Origin: Martelella limonii
GTDB lineage: Bacteria; Pseudomonadota; Alphaproteobacteria; Rhizobiales; Rhizobiaceae
DNA length: 64,000 nt
Direction of reading: 5' to 3'
Assembly: GCF_013344475.1 (NCBI RefSeq)
Contig: NZ_JABUOU010000002.1
Span: 434,001-498,000 of the forward strand
Numbering within the stretch: position 1 is the stretch's first letter; each line of letters begins with the position of its first letter. A model generated the notes under the pieces. The model was not told where the DNA came from. It saw nothing but the letters and a program-made list of their open reading frames with translations, and did no database searches. Of the stretch, positions 1 through 8,959 are shown piece after piece. The translations under genes and the position numbers were made by a program.

Positions 1-1
1 G

Positions 2-1480
2 CCCGATCCAAAACGACTGATCCCCGGCGCCACCGGCGACTGGGAGGTGATCATCGGCATGGAGGTGCATGCGCAGGTGCTCAGCCAGTCAAAGCTGTTT
101 TCCGGTTCATCCACCACGTTCGGCAAGGCGCCGAACGCCAACGTGTCGCTGGTCGATGCCGCCATGCCCGGCATGCTGCCGGTGATCAACGAGGAATGCG
201 TGCGCCAGGCCGTGCGCACCGGTCTCGGCCTCAAGGCCAAGATCAACAAGCGCTCGATCTTCGACCGCAAGAACTATTTCTACCCCGACCTACCGCAGGG
301 ATACCAGATTTCCCAGTACAAGGATCCGATCGTCGGCGAAGGCACGATCACGATTTCGCTCGGGCCTGACAAACAGGGCAATTTCGAGGATATCGAGATC
401 GGCATCGAGCGCCTTCATCTGGAGCAGGATGCCGGCAAGCTGATGCATGACCAGCACCCTTCGTTCTCCTTCGTCGACCTGAACCGGTCGGGCGTCGCCC
501 TGATGGAGATCGTCTCCAAGCCCGACATGCGCTCGGCGGACGAGGCCAAGGCCTACATGACCAAGCTTCGCACCATCGTGCGCTATCTCGGCACCTGCGA
601 TGGCAACATGGACGAAGGCTCGATGCGCGCCGACGTCAACGTCTCGGTCAGGAAGCCCGGCGGCGAATTCGGCACGCGCTGTGAGATCAAGAACGTCAAC
701 TCGATCCGCTTCATCGGTCAGGCGATCGAAAGCGAGGCGCGCCGCCAGATCGATATCCTGGAGGAGGGCGGTTCGATCGATCAGGAGACCCGCCTGTTCG
801 ATCCGATCAAGGGCGAGACCCGCTCGATGCGCTCGAAGGAAGATGCGCAGGACTACCGTTATTTTCCCGATCCGGACCTGCTGCCGCTCGAATTCGATGA
901 CGCCTTCATCGCGGAACTGGCGAAGGACCTGCCGGAACTCCCCGACGACAAGAAGGCCCGCTTCGTCGATCAGCTCGGCCTGTCGGTCTACGACGCCTCG
1001 GTGCTGGTCTCCGAGAAGGCCGTTTCCGACTATTACGAAAAGCTCGCAGAAGGCCGTGATGCCAAGGCCGCCGCAAACTGGGTGATCAACGATCTGCTTG
1101 GCGCGCTCAACAAGGCCAGCAAGGGCATCGACGAAACGCCTGTCTCTCCGGAGCAGCTAGGTGCCATTCTCGACCTTCTCAAGGAAGGCGTGATCTCCGG
1201 CAAGATCGCCAAGGACCTGTTCGAGATCGTCTGGAACGAGGGCGGCGACCCGAAGGCGATCGTCGAGGAACGCGGCATGAAGCAGGTGACCGATACCGGC
1301 GCGATCGAGAAGATCGTCGACGAGATCATCGCCGCCAATCCGGACCAGGTCGAGAAGGTCAAGGCCAAGCCCTCGCTTGCCGGCTGGTTCGTCGGTCAGG
1401 TGATGAAGGCATCCGGCGGCAAGGCCAATCCGCAGGCGGTTCAGGCCCTCGTCAAGGAAAAGCTCGGCGTCACGGAGTAA
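2..1480 (+). CDS. gatB: Asp/Glu-tRNA amidotransferase subunit B (5' partial)
   Basis: GatB is the kinase/transamidation subunit of the GatCAB complex, which converts misacylated Glu-tRNA(Gln) and Asp-tRNA(Asn) to Gln-tRNA and Asn-tRNA using ammonia made by GatA. The frame is open from base 2, giving 492 residues here, so only the first few residues of the roughly 500-residue protein are missing. The GTG at 47 is internal, because family-like sequence ([16 protein letters not shown]) precedes it. Family motifs are [22 protein letters not shown] and [14 protein letters not shown], followed by the helical YqeY-like tail that binds tRNA. gatA and gatC are not in this window. Confidence 0.97.
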   Translation, partial: PDPKRLIPGATGDWEVIIGMEVHAQVLSQSKLFSGSSTTFGKAPNANVSLVDAAMPGMLPVINEECVRQAVRTGLGLKAKINKRSIFDRKNYFYPDLPQGYQISQYKDPIVGEGTITISLGPDKQGNFEDIEIGIERLHLEQDAGKLMHDQHPSFSFVDLNRSGVALMEIVSKPDMRSADEAKAYMTKLRTIVRYLGTCDGNMDEGSMRADVNVSVRKPGGEFGTRCEIKNVNSIRFIGQAIESEARRQIDILEEGGSIDQETRLFDPIKGETRSMRSKEDAQDYRYFPDPDLLPLEFDDAFIAELAKDLPELPDDKKARFVDQLGLSVYDASVLVSEKAVSDYYEKLAEGRDAKAAANWVINDLLGALNKASKGIDETPVSPEQLGAILDLLKEGVISGKIAKDLFEIVWNEGGDPKAIVEERGMKQVTDTGAIEKIVDEIIAANPDQVEKVKAKPSLAGWFVGQVMKASGGKANPQAVQALVKEKLGVTE

Positions 1481-1485
1481 GCTGG

Positions 1486-1989
1486 ATGTTCTTCGTCCGC
1501 ACTGCGATGGAAGGCGATATCCCGGCGGTTTGCAGCCTGCTAGCCGAAACCTGGCACGCCACCTATGACGCGATCCTCGGGCCGGAAAAGGTCGAGACGA
1601 TCATCGACAGCTGGCTGTCACCCGAGGCTATGCTGCGGCGGCTGCGCAAGCCCCATGGCGAGTTTCTGGTGGCCGACAGCGGCGCCCTGATCGGCGGCAT
1701 GGCCTTTGCCTCGCCGTCGAAGGACAATGCAGACGTGGTCAATCTGAGCCAGCTCTACGTGCTGCCGGGCTTGCAGCGGCAGGGCATTGGCGAACAGCTG
1801 TTTGCCGAGATCGAGACGTGTTTCCCGAATGCGAAGCGCCTGGCGCTCGAGGTCGTTCCGGACAACGCCCCTGCGATCCGCTTTTACGAGGCGCATGGAA
1901 TGCGCGAGGTCGGACGGCACAATGAATGCGGTGCGCCCAATTCCGGCATTCCGGCCATCCGGATGGAGAAGGAGCTTGCCCATGGCTGA
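1486..1989 (+). CDS. GNAT family N-acetyltransferase
   Basis: A 167-residue single-domain GNAT protein that should transfer an acetyl group from acetyl-CoA to an unknown amine. The acetyl-CoA binding motif A is seen as LYVLPGLQRQGIGEQLF (Q-R-Q-G-I-G), followed by the usual FYEAHGM motif near the C-terminus. The ATG is 5 bp after the gatB stop and the stop overlaps the next GNAT gene by 8 bp, so gatB and both GNAT genes are probably co-transcribed. The substrate cannot be inferred from sequence. Confidence 0.9.
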   Translation: MFFVRTAMEGDIPAVCSLLAETWHATYDAILGPEKVETIIDSWLSPEAMLRRLRKPHGEFLVADSGALIGGMAFASPSKDNADVVNLSQLYVLPGLQRQGIGEQLFAEIETCFPNAKRLALEVVPDNAPAIRFYEAHGMREVGRHNECGAPNSGIPAIRMEKELAHG

Positions 1990-2470
1990 GAAAGTGGCTG
2001 ATCTGGAAAATCTCGTGATCCGCGAGGCGCGTCTCGACGATCTGCCGGTGCTGATTTCGATCTTTGCGGCCGATACGCTTGGCGGACATGGCGACACCAC
2101 CTCCGACGAGGCCTATGACGATTACCGCGATGCCTTCGAGGCGATCAAGGCATCGGCCAGCAATACGCTTTATGTGGCCGAACTCGATGACATGATCGTC
2201 GGTACCTTCCAGACCACCTATATCCGCACGCTGACGGGCAGGGGTGGGGCGTCGCTCACCATCGAGGCGGTGCAGGTTCACCCAGAATGGCGCGGCCTTG
2301 GCATCGGCGCCAAGATGATCGAAACCGCGATCGACGAGGCGAAGATCGAGGGCTGCCGCCTGGTGCAGCTGATGTCCAACACATCGCGCGAGGACGCCCA
2401 CCGCTTTTATGAACGGCTCGGCTTCCGGCAGTCGCATCACGGATTCAAAATGAAGCTGAAAGGCGCCTGA
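1982..2470 (+). CDS. GNAT family N-acetyltransferase
   Basis: A second GNAT of 162 residues, starting at an ATG inside the tail of the preceding gene (8 bp overlap, suggesting translational coupling). Motif A is VQVHPEWRGLGIGAKMIE and the C-terminal GNAT motif is FYERLGF. The frame stays open upstream to 1787, but the overlap start fits the normal GNAT length and the first family-like residues (LVIREARLDDLPVL). The two adjacent GNATs are diverged paralogues rather than a recent duplication. Substrate unknown. Confidence 0.88.
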   Translation: MAEKVADLENLVIREARLDDLPVLISIFAADTLGGHGDTTSDEAYDDYRDAFEAIKASASNTLYVAELDDMIVGTFQTTYIRTLTGRGGASLTIEAVQVHPEWRGLGIGAKMIETAIDEAKIEGCRLVQLMSNTSREDAHRFYERLGFRQSHHGFKMKLKGA

Positions 2471-2559
2471 GACGGGGCCTGGCTCTGGACAAGATCGGCC
2501 TGACGCGCCATACACGGGTTAATGCAAACGGGCCGTTTCGGCCGGACGAAGGAAAGAAA

Positions 2560-2958
2560 ATGGCTGGCTTTCTGACCAAGATGTTCACCTGGTGGAATGG
2601 TTCGACCATCGGAACCGACGTATTCACCCGTCGTTTCGGCAAGAAGGTCGGCGAGGACCAGTTCGGCAACATCTATTACGAAGGCGGCATGTCCACCTAT
2701 GGCCTGAAGCGCCGCTGGGTTGTCTACAAGGGCTATGCCGATGCATCGAGCATTCCCCCCGGCTGGCACGGCTGGATGCACCACCGCACCGATGTTCCGC
2801 CGCCCGAGCAGAACTACAAGGCGCGCGAATGGGAAAAGCCGCATAACCCGAACCTGACGGGCACCGCGCTTGCCTATCGTCCGCAGGGCTCTCTTGCCGT
2901 CGAAGGCAAGCGCCGCGAGGTCACCGGCGACTACGACGCCTGGACGCCCGGCAACTGA
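2560..2958 (+). CDS. NADH:ubiquinone oxidoreductase NDUFA12-family subunit
   Basis: A 132-residue protein of the NDUFA12/B17.2 family, the alphaproteobacterial homologue of the mitochondrial complex I 17.2-kDa accessory subunit. It is expected on the peripheral arm of complex I at the inner membrane. Family features are the aromatic N-terminus with WWNG, the block RRWVVYKGYADASSIPP followed by WHGWMHH, and a C-terminal half ending YDAWTPGN. A purine-rich GGAAAGAAA precedes the ATG. It is followed by a DUF2155 gene, an arrangement common in Rhizobiales and distant from the main nuo cluster. Confidence 0.93.
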   Translation: MAGFLTKMFTWWNGSTIGTDVFTRRFGKKVGEDQFGNIYYEGGMSTYGLKRRWVVYKGYADASSIPPGWHGWMHHRTDVPPPEQNYKAREWEKPHNPNLTGTALAYRPQGSLAVEGKRREVTGDYDAWTPGN

Positions 2959-3057
2959 CCCGCGTTTCGCCGCATTTTTGCGGTACCGCCTTTCTGCATG
3001 GGTGAGAGACGGTGCTTCGATGTCGTGGACATTGTCGAGCGCTTTCCCTCTCTCCGC

Positions 3058-3086
3058 GTCACACTCGGGTGAAGCCCGAGTGTGAC
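3058..3086. repeat. 12-bp perfect inverted repeat (hairpin)
   Basis: GTCACACTCGGG, a 5-nt loop TGAAG, then the exact complement CCCGAGTGTGAC. It lies between the NDUFA12 and DUF2155 genes. No T-run follows on either strand, so it is not a classical intrinsic terminator. It could be a processing hairpin, a Rho-linked end, or one copy of a small dispersed palindromic element. Confidence 0.6.
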
Positions 3087-3145
3087 CCAGTAGGGATTTG
3101 AAGGCGCAGCAAGGCCTTCGCGCCTTTGTTTGAGAGGGATCATTA

Positions 3146-3556
3146 ATGCGTCAATACGGGTTTGCAAATCATGTCGCCGCCTTTGGCCTCGCCGTCGCGG
3201 CAATTGCTGCTGCCACGCCCGCCCTGGCGGCCCGCGTTGAGAATCCCGTTGCCGTCTTCGGCGGGATCGACAAGATCACCGGCCGCACCTACACCTTCGA
3301 TGCCTATGTCGGCGAAACCGTGCAGTTCGGCCGCCTTCAGGTGACGCCGCAGGTCTGCTATTCGCGCGACGAGACCGAGGAACAGCAGATCGACGCCTTC
3401 GTCCAGGTCGACAAGGTTTCGCTTCAGAATGATATCGGCAGGATTTTCTCGGGCTGGATGTTTGCAGATTCGCCCGCGCTCAATGCCGTGGAAGACCCGA
3501 TCTATGATGTCTGGCTGACCGACTGCGTGTCGGCGGAGGAAGTGCCGGCACCCTGA
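3146..3556 (+). CDS. DUF2155 domain-containing exported protein
   Basis: A 136-residue protein with a Sec signal peptide (hydrophobic stretch about residues 9-27, cleavage near ATPALA-AR). The mature part matches the DUF2155 family: it opens with an A-V-F-G-G-I-D-K-I-T-G-R-T block and carries a conserved cysteine in TPQVCYSRDETEE plus a C-terminal DC pair. The biochemical role is unknown; in Rhizobiales the gene commonly neighbours the NDUFA12 gene and aat. A purine-rich stretch (GAGAGGGATCATTA) precedes the ATG. Its stop lies 4 bp from the convergent aat stop, with no separate terminator between them. Confidence 0.85.
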   Translation: MRQYGFANHVAAFGLAVAAIAAATPALAARVENPVAVFGGIDKITGRTYTFDAYVGETVQFGRLQVTPQVCYSRDETEEQQIDAFVQVDKVSLQNDIGRIFSGWMFADSPALNAVEDPIYDVWLTDCVSAEEVPAP

Positions 3557-3560
3557 CCCC

Positions 3561-4178
3561 TCACGGGAACGGCTGATCGGGCCACACGAGCGCTGCGTTC
3601 AGCAGCGTCATGTATCTGTCCTTTTCGATGTCGATCGCGCCCATCGTCTTCAGGTGGTCGGTGGTAAACTGCGTGTCGAGCAGCTGGAACCGGTTTTCCT
3701 TCAGCCGTTCGACCAGGTGCACAAGGCAGATCTTGGAGGCGTTGGGCCGGCGCGAGAACATGCTTTCGCCGAAGAAGGCGGCCCTCAGCGAAACCCCGTA
3801 AAGACCGCCCACCAGTTCCCCATTCTCATAGGCCTCGACGGAATGGGCGTGGCCCATCCGGTGCAGCGCGTTGTAGAGCGAGCGGATTTCGGCGTTGATC
3901 CAGGTTTGCGGACGATCCGGGGCAGGGGCCGCACAGGCCTCCATGACGCCGTCGAAATCATGATTGAAGCGGATATCATAGGGTGACCTGCGCAATATCT
4001 TGCGCAGGCTGTGGGAGACGTGGAGCCCATCCAGCGGAATGATGCCGCGGATCTCCGGCTCCACCCAGAACAGTTCCGTATCCTCCGCGGATTCGGACAT
4101 GGGAAAGAGGCCGATGCTGTAAGCATTCAAAAGCAGTTCGGGGGTAATGCCGCTGCCTTTCTTTCCGCCTCTTTCCAT
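3561..4178 (-). CDS. aat: leucyl/phenylalanyl-tRNA-protein transferase
   Basis: Transfers Leu or Phe from aminoacyl-tRNA to N-terminal Arg or Lys of proteins, creating N-degrons recognised by ClpS/ClpAP. At 205 residues it has the usual length for the bacterial family. Visible family motifs are [14 protein letters not shown] near the N-terminus, [14 protein letters not shown], and a C-terminal block containing [20 protein letters not shown]. The ATG lies 10 bp downstream of the accC stop, so it is the last gene of the operon aroQ-accB-accC-aat. That placement after accC is typical of Rhizobiales. Confidence 0.96.
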   Translation of the reverse strand: MERGGKKGSGITPELLLNAYSIGLFPMSESAEDTELFWVEPEIRGIIPLDGLHVSHSLRKILRRSPYDIRFNHDFDGVMEACAAPAPDRPQTWINAEIRSLYNALHRMGHAHSVEAYENGELVGGLYGVSLRAAFFGESMFSRRPNASKICLVHLVERLKENRFQLLDTQFTTDHLKTMGAIDIEKDRYMTLLNAALVWPDQPFP

Positions 4179-4188
4179 GGCTCCTCAG

Positions 4189-5544
4189 CTATTCTGTTTT
4201 CGCCGCCTTGGCTTCCAGGTAGTTTTCCAGCCAGTGGATATCATAGTCGCCATTGGCGATGTCCTGGTTGGCGATCAGATCCTGAAAAAGCGGCAGGGTC
4301 GTGTCGATGCCGTCGACGACGAATTCGTCGAGCGCACGCTTGAGCCGCATCATGCATTCGACGCGGGTGCGACCGTGCACGATCAGCTTGCCGATCAGGC
4401 TGTCGTAATAGGGCGGGATCTTGTAGCCCTGATAGACGCCCGAATCGATCCTGACGCCAAGGCCGCCCGGCGCATGGAAATGCGTGATCGTGCCCGGTGA
4501 CGGCCGGAAGGTCGCCGCGTTTTCGGCGTTGATCCGGCACTCGATCGCATGACCGGAGAAGGAAATATCCTCCTGCTTGACCGAAAGCCCGGCGCCCGCG
4601 GCGACCCGGATCTGCTCGTGCACGAGGTCGATGCCGGTGATCGCTTCGGTGATCGGATGCTCGACCTGCAGGCGGGTGTTCATCTCGATGAAGTAGAACT
4701 CGCCGTTTTCGTAGAGGAATTCGATCGTGCCGGCGCCGCGATACTTCATCTTGCGCATGGCATCGGCGCAGATTTCGCCGATCGTCATGCGCTGCTCGAC
4801 GTTGAGAGCCGGAGAGTTCGCCTCTTCCCAGACCTTCTGGTGGCGGCGCTGCAGCGAGCAGTCGCGCTCGCCAAGATGAACGGCCGCGCCTTCACCATCG
4901 CCGAACACCTGCACTTCGATATGGCGCGGCTTGTCGAGGTATTTTTCCATATAGACGGAATCATTGCCGAAGGCGGCAGCGGCTTCGCCGCGCGCCGTGC
5001 TCCAGGCCTCGAGCAGGTCGTCCTTGGAACGTGCAAGCTTCATGCCGCGACCGCCGCCGCCGGCGGTGGCCTTGATCAGCACCGGAAAGCCGATTTCGTC
5101 GGCAGTGCGGATCGCGTCGGTTTCGGTGTCGACTGCCCCGCCCGAACCCGGCACGACCGGAATGCCCAGCGATTCGGCCGTGGTCTTGGCGGTGATCTTG
5201 TCGCCCATCATGCGAATGTGTTCGCTGGTCGGGCCGATGAAGGTGATGCCGTGCGCCTCGAGGATCTCGGCAAACTTGGCATTTTCCGACAGGAAGCCAT
5301 AACCGGGATGCACTGCATCCGCACCGGTGATCTCGCAGGCAGCGACGATCTGGTGAATGTTGAGGTAGCTTTCGCGCGATGACGGCGGGCCGATGCAGAC
5401 GCTTTCGTCGGCAAGGCGCACATGCATGGCATCCGCATCGGCAGTGGAATGCACGGCAACGGTTGCGATGCCGAGTTCCTTGCAGGCGCGTAACACGCGA
5501 AGCGCGATTTCGCCGCGATTGGCGATCAGGATTTTGGAAAACAT
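4189..5544 (-). CDS. accC: acetyl-CoA carboxylase, biotin carboxylase subunit
   Basis: Catalyses ATP-dependent carboxylation of the biotin carried on AccB, the first half-reaction of malonyl-CoA synthesis. The 451-residue protein begins [19 protein letters not shown]-grasp features are the glycine-rich loop [10 protein letters not shown], the [12 protein letters not shown] segment and the [11 protein letters not shown] catalytic strand. The frame stays open to 5604, but the ATG at 5544 gives the family N-terminus and sits 13 bp after the accB stop. Co-transcription with accB is near universal in bacteria. Confidence 0.98.
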   Translation of the reverse strand: MFSKILIANRGEIALRVLRACKELGIATVAVHSTADADAMHVRLADESVCIGPPSSRESYLNIHQIVAACEITGADAVHPGYGFLSENAKFAEILEAHGITFIGPTSEHIRMMGDKITAKTTAESLGIPVVPGSGGAVDTETDAIRTADEIGFPVLIKATAGGGGRGMKLARSKDDLLEAWSTARGEAAAAFGNDSVYMEKYLDKPRHIEVQVFGDGEGAAVHLGERDCSLQRRHQKVWEEANSPALNVEQRMTIGEICADAMRKMKYRGAGTIEFLYENGEFYFIEMNTRLQVEHPITEAITGIDLVHEQIRVAAGAGLSVKQEDISFSGHAIECRINAENAATFRPSPGTITHFHAPGGLGVRIDSGVYQGYKIPPYYDSLIGKLIVHGRTRVECMMRLKRALDEFVVDGIDTTLPLFQDLIANQDIANGDYDIHWLENYLEAKAAKTE

Positions 5545-5557
5545 GAGCTCTGTCCCG

Positions 5558-6028
5558 TTATTCGATAACGACGAGCGCTTCGTCAAACTCGACCGGTTGG
5601 GCATCGTCCACGAGAATTTCCACGATCTTGCCGCTCTTGGGCGACGGGATCTGGTTCATGGTCTTCATCGCCTCGATGATCAGAAGCGTCTGGCCTTCCT
5701 TGACGTTGGCGCCGACTTCGATGAAGGGGCGGGCGCCCGGCGCAGGCGCCAGATAGACGGTTCCGACCATCGGTGCCTTGAGGGCGTTGTCGCGGTTGGT
5801 GGCAGCTGCAGGCGCCGGTGCGGCGGCGGGTGCAGCGGGGGCTGCTGCAGCGGGAGCAGGCGCGGCTGCGTAGGCAATGGTCTGCTGGGGCGCTGCAATC
5901 AGTTCGCGCGCGACGCGGATGCGCAGGTCATCCTGCTCCACTTCGATTTCCGTCAGATCCGTATCCTTCAGGATAATCGCAAGTTCGCGCACAAGCTTCG
6001 CGTCGATCGACTTCTTCTCATCTGCCAT
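5558..6028 (-). CDS. accB: acetyl-CoA carboxylase biotin carboxyl carrier protein
   Basis: BCCP carries the carboxybiotin between AccC and the AccAD carboxyltransferase. It has 156 residues: an N-terminal dimerisation segment (1-45), a flexible Ala/Pro linker at about 46-76, and a biotinyl domain with the EAMKTMNQI signature, Lys122 being the biotinylated residue. It is 22 bp downstream of the aroQ stop and 13 bp upstream of accC. The low-complexity linker is normal for the family. Confidence 0.98.
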   Translation of the reverse strand: MADEKKSIDAKLVRELAIILKDTDLTEIEVEQDDLRIRVARELIAAPQQTIAYAAAPAPAAAAPAAPAAAPAPAAATNRDNALKAPMVGTVYLAPAPGARPFIEVGANVKEGQTLLIIEAMKTMNQIPSPKSGKIVEILVDDAQPVEFDEALVVIE

Positions 6029-6050
6029 GGGATAAATTCCTTTGTTCTTT

Positions 6051-6488
6051 TTATTCCGTGAGGGTTTTCAGGGCGCGGAGCGCCAGAAGATAGCTGTCTT
6101 GCCCAAGACCACAGATAACACCCTTTACGACGGGCGCTATCATACTCTTGTGGCGAAACGCCTCGCGGGCATGGATGTTGGATAGATGGAGCTCCACCAC
6201 CGGCACGGCAATGGCGCGGATGGCATCATGGAGCGCAATGGATGTGTGCCCGTAGGCACCGGGATTGATGGCGACGCCGGCCGCCTTTTCGTTGGCCTCG
6301 TGGATCCAGTCGACCAGAACGCCCTCGTGATTGGACTGGCGAAAGTCGATCTGAAACCCGAGTTCCTCGCCCAGAGCGCGGCACGCGGTCTCGATCGATG
6401 CAAGCGACAATGCACCATAGATGCCGGGCTCACGCTGGCCGAGCAGATTGAGATTGGGCCCGTTGAGGACGAATATTTGGCGCGTCAT
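6051..6488 (-). CDS. aroQ: type II 3-dehydroquinate dehydratase
   Basis: Third step of the shikimate pathway: dehydration of 3-dehydroquinate to 3-dehydroshikimate by a dodecameric type II enzyme. The 145-residue protein has all signatures: NGPNLNLLG with the catalytic Tyr soon after (PGIYG), [18 protein letters not shown], and the [15 protein letters not shown] block. The ATG at 6488 is preferred to an in-frame TTG six bases upstream. It heads the operon into accB-accC-aat; aroC is about 29 kb away in this window. Confidence 0.97.
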   Translation of the reverse strand: MTRQIFVLNGPNLNLLGQREPGIYGALSLASIETACRALGEELGFQIDFRQSNHEGVLVDWIHEANEKAAGVAINPGAYGHTSIALHDAIRAIAVPVVELHLSNIHAREAFRHKSMIAPVVKGVICGLGQDSYLLALRALKTLTE

Positions 6489-6516
6489 GGTCAATTCCGG
6501 TTTCGCCTTCTCCTAT

Positions 6517-6560
6517 AGACGTTCACGTCTTACAGGAAAAGCCCCAAGCCTTAACGTCAA
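6517..6560 (-). promoter_or_regulatory. candidate promoter and operator of aroQ-accBC-aat
   Basis: Reading the minus strand, a TTGACG (-35 candidate, 6555-6560) is followed after 19 nt by CTGTAA (-10 candidate, 6530-6535), then directly by a perfect palindrome AGACGT-GA-ACGTCT at 6517-6530, about where transcription would start. A repressor bound there would cover the start site. The 19-nt spacer is longer than ideal, so the promoter call is weak; the palindrome itself is certain. Confidence 0.4.
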
Positions 6561-6594
6561 CAGGGCGTGGTTAAGCTACGTTTTCAGAGGATGA

Positions 6595-7443
6595 TCAGGA
6601 GCATACGCCCTTGCCGCAATCGCGGATGTTGTCGATGGTCTGCTGGATCCGGTCGGCGCCGATGGCGCCCGGCAGCATGGTATCGCCGACGATATAGGAC
6701 GGCGTGCCCGAAACGCCGAGCGCGCTTGCCAGAGCGAAATGTTCCTCAAGTGCCGCTTCGGCCGGATAATCCTTGATCGCCTGATCGATGGCTGCATCAT
6801 CGACGCCGAGCGAGGCGGCGACGGCACGGGCGGTCTGTTCCGTCGCGCGTGCGCCGGAGCCCATGAGCGCGCGGTGGAACTCCTCATATTTGTCAGGGGC
6901 TGCCTTGAAGAAGGCGTAGGAGATGCGCTGCGTTGCTTCCGATTCCGGCCCGAGCACCGGGATCTCCTTCAGCACGAAACGGACGTCGTCATTTTTCGCG
7001 ATGATGTCGTCCATGTCGGACATGGCGCGCCGGCAGTAACCGCAATTGTAGTCGAAGAACTCGACGACGGTGATTGCCCCATCCGGATTGCCGAGGACGG
7101 TGTCGTGGTCGGGAAGGTAAAGCTTGTCCTGATTGGCGGCGATCACCTGCGAGGCCTGCGCCTGCTGCTCTTCCGCCTGCTTCTGCTGAAGCGCGGTCTG
7201 GACATCGAGAAGGATTTCGGGATTGCTGACGAGATAATCGTGGACGCGTGCGCCGAAGGCGGCATCATCTTCCGCGATCTGAGGGGCTTCGGGCAGCGGC
7301 GCTGCGATCTTCTCGGGCAACGGGGCCTCTGCCATCGTCTGGGGTGGTGCGAAATGGTAGATCGCCGCCGTCGTGGCCGCAGCCGTTGCGATCGCCGTCG
7401 CGAAGATCGCGCCCACTGCGAGTGTCAGTCCCTTCGAAGACAT
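6595..7443 (-). CDS. DsbA-family periplasmic thiol oxidoreductase
   Basis: A 282-residue exported protein: an N-terminal hydrophobic signal/anchor (about 5-30), a Pro/Ala-rich spacer, a helical region rich in Gln and Ala (60-105), then a thioredoxin-fold DsbA domain. The active site is C134-G-Y-C137 in EFFDYNCGYCRRAM, and the cis-Pro loop is SGTPSY (T247-P248). The helical N-terminal extension resembles ScsC/BdbD-like members. Two extra cysteines lie near the C-terminus (DCGKGVCS). The ATG at 7443 gives the signal sequence; the frame is open further upstream without family features. It faces away from the aminotransferase gene. Confidence 0.92.
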   Translation of the reverse strand: MSSKGLTLAVGAIFATAIATAAATTAAIYHFAPPQTMAEAPLPEKIAAPLPEAPQIAEDDAAFGARVHDYLVSNPEILLDVQTALQQKQAEEQQAQASQVIAANQDKLYLPDHDTVLGNPDGAITVVEFFDYNCGYCRRAMSDMDDIIAKNDDVRFVLKEIPVLGPESEATQRISYAFFKAAPDKYEEFHRALMGSGARATEQTARAVAASLGVDDAAIDQAIKDYPAEAALEEHFALASALGVSGTPSYIVGDTMLPGAIGADRIQQTIDNIRDCGKGVCS

Positions 7444-7682
7444 GTTCTCCCCTTCCGCATCATGGTTCGCGCCCGCCGTTCCAGGCTGAAACCGTCCCAG
7501 GTTTTCATGCAACCTGACTGGCTGCTCTAGGCACCAATTGTGCGCAAAAGCGGGCATTGTCTATAGCGGACGGTTCAATTAGGGCGCGACACCGCTCAAT
7601 TTCCCGTTTTTTTACATCGCACCATTGCGAGCGGGCCGGTATTGGTCCATCCCGATGACGCATTCTCGCAAAGGACCAAGAT

Positions 7683-8837
7683 ATGCCCTCCAAGCGCAGC
7701 GACATCGATTCATTTCTGGCCATGGATGTTCTGGCAGAGGCGAACCGGGCGAAGCGCGCCGGGCGGCCGGTGATCTCGATGGCGGTCGGCCAGCCCTCGC
7801 ACCCGGCGCCGGACACAGCGTTGATCGCGGCCCGCAAGGCACTGGAGCATGGTCACCTTGGCTATACCGACGCCTTTGGAAGGGACAGCCTGCGCGAGGC
7901 GATCGCGGCCGATTATCGCGACCGGATGGGGATCGCTGTCGATCCGGCGCGCATTGCTGTGACCACCGGATCGTCGGCGGGGTTCAACCTCGCCTTTCTC
8001 GCGCTCTTTGATGCCGGCGATGCGGTGGCGATCGCCCGGCCGGGCTATCCCGCCTACCGCAACATCCTGAAGGCGCTCGACCTGAAGGTGGTGGAGGTCG
8101 ATGCCGATGCCGCGCACGATTTTACGCTGACGCCGGGCTCGCTCGAAGAAGCCGAGAAAGCTCATGGCGTGAAGCTTGCGGGCGTGCTGCTGGCAAGCCC
8201 TGCCAACCCAACCGGAACCGTGACCGGGCGTGCGGCCCTGAAGCGGCTTGCCGACTGGTGCCACGAGCGCGGCACGGCCTTCATCTCCGATGAAATCTAT
8301 CACGGTCTGGTGTTTTCCGGCGAAGAGACAAGCGCGCTGTCGTTTACCGACGAGGCGGTGGTCATCAACTCGTTCTCCAAATATTACTGCATGACCGGCT
8401 GGCGGATCGGCTGGATGGTGCTTCCGGAAAAACTGGTCCGGGTGTTCGAGCAGCTGACGCAGAACATCTATATCTGCGCGCCCGACCTTTCCCAGATTGC
8501 CGCCGAGGCAGCCCTTTCGGCCCGCGCGCAGCTTGACGGCTACTGCGATATCTACCGCGCCAACCGCGATTTCTTGAACCGCGCGCTTCCGGAGATCGGC
8601 CTGCCGATCGCCTCGCCGATGGATGGCGCGTTCTATGCTTATGTTGACGTTTCCCGCTATACCAATGACAGCCTTGCCTTCGCCCGCAAGATCCTGAACG
8701 AGGCCAATGTTGCGGTGACGCCGGGCCTCGATTTCGACCCTGAAACCGGCGGACGCTCTCTCAGGCTTTCCTATGCCGGGACCGAGGCCGAGATCGTCGA
8801 GGCGGTGGAGCGGATCGGCAACTGGTTGCCGGGCTGA
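7683..8837 (+). CDS. class I/II PLP-dependent aminotransferase
   Basis: A 384-residue fold-type I aminotransferase. The PLP lysine lies in NSFSKYYCMTGWRIGW, and SPANPTGTV carries the substrate-carboxylate and PLP-contacting Asn. The N-terminus MPSKRSDIDSFLAMDVL and the GQPSHPAP segment resemble the aspartate aminotransferase-like group. Substrate specificity cannot be set from sequence; a second, more typical aspartate aminotransferase is encoded at 18539. An upstream divergent spacer of about 240 bp separates it from the DsbA-like gene. Confidence 0.9.
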   Translation: MPSKRSDIDSFLAMDVLAEANRAKRAGRPVISMAVGQPSHPAPDTALIAARKALEHGHLGYTDAFGRDSLREAIAADYRDRMGIAVDPARIAVTTGSSAGFNLAFLALFDAGDAVAIARPGYPAYRNILKALDLKVVEVDADAAHDFTLTPGSLEEAEKAHGVKLAGVLLASPANPTGTVTGRAALKRLADWCHERGTAFISDEIYHGLVFSGEETSALSFTDEAVVINSFSKYYCMTGWRIGWMVLPEKLVRVFEQLTQNIYICAPDLSQIAAEAALSARAQLDGYCDIYRANRDFLNRALPEIGLPIASPMDGAFYAYVDVSRYTNDSLAFARKILNEANVAVTPGLDFDPETGGRSLRLSYAGTEAEIVEAVERIGNWLPG

Positions 8838-8959
8838 CTCCGGCGGCCCTGCAGCCATGTGGATATCGGGGATAACAACCAGTCTCCGAACTGAACTGAC
8901 ATTTGCCGGACGGATACCCATATAGTGGGGGACCGGGCCCTCGGCCAGATGAGGCTTTG

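Noticed and set aside
1486-2470. Two adjacent GNAT genes as a toxin-antitoxin (TacT-like) pair
   Set aside because: Both are full GNAT enzymes and neither partner is a small RHH-type antitoxin.
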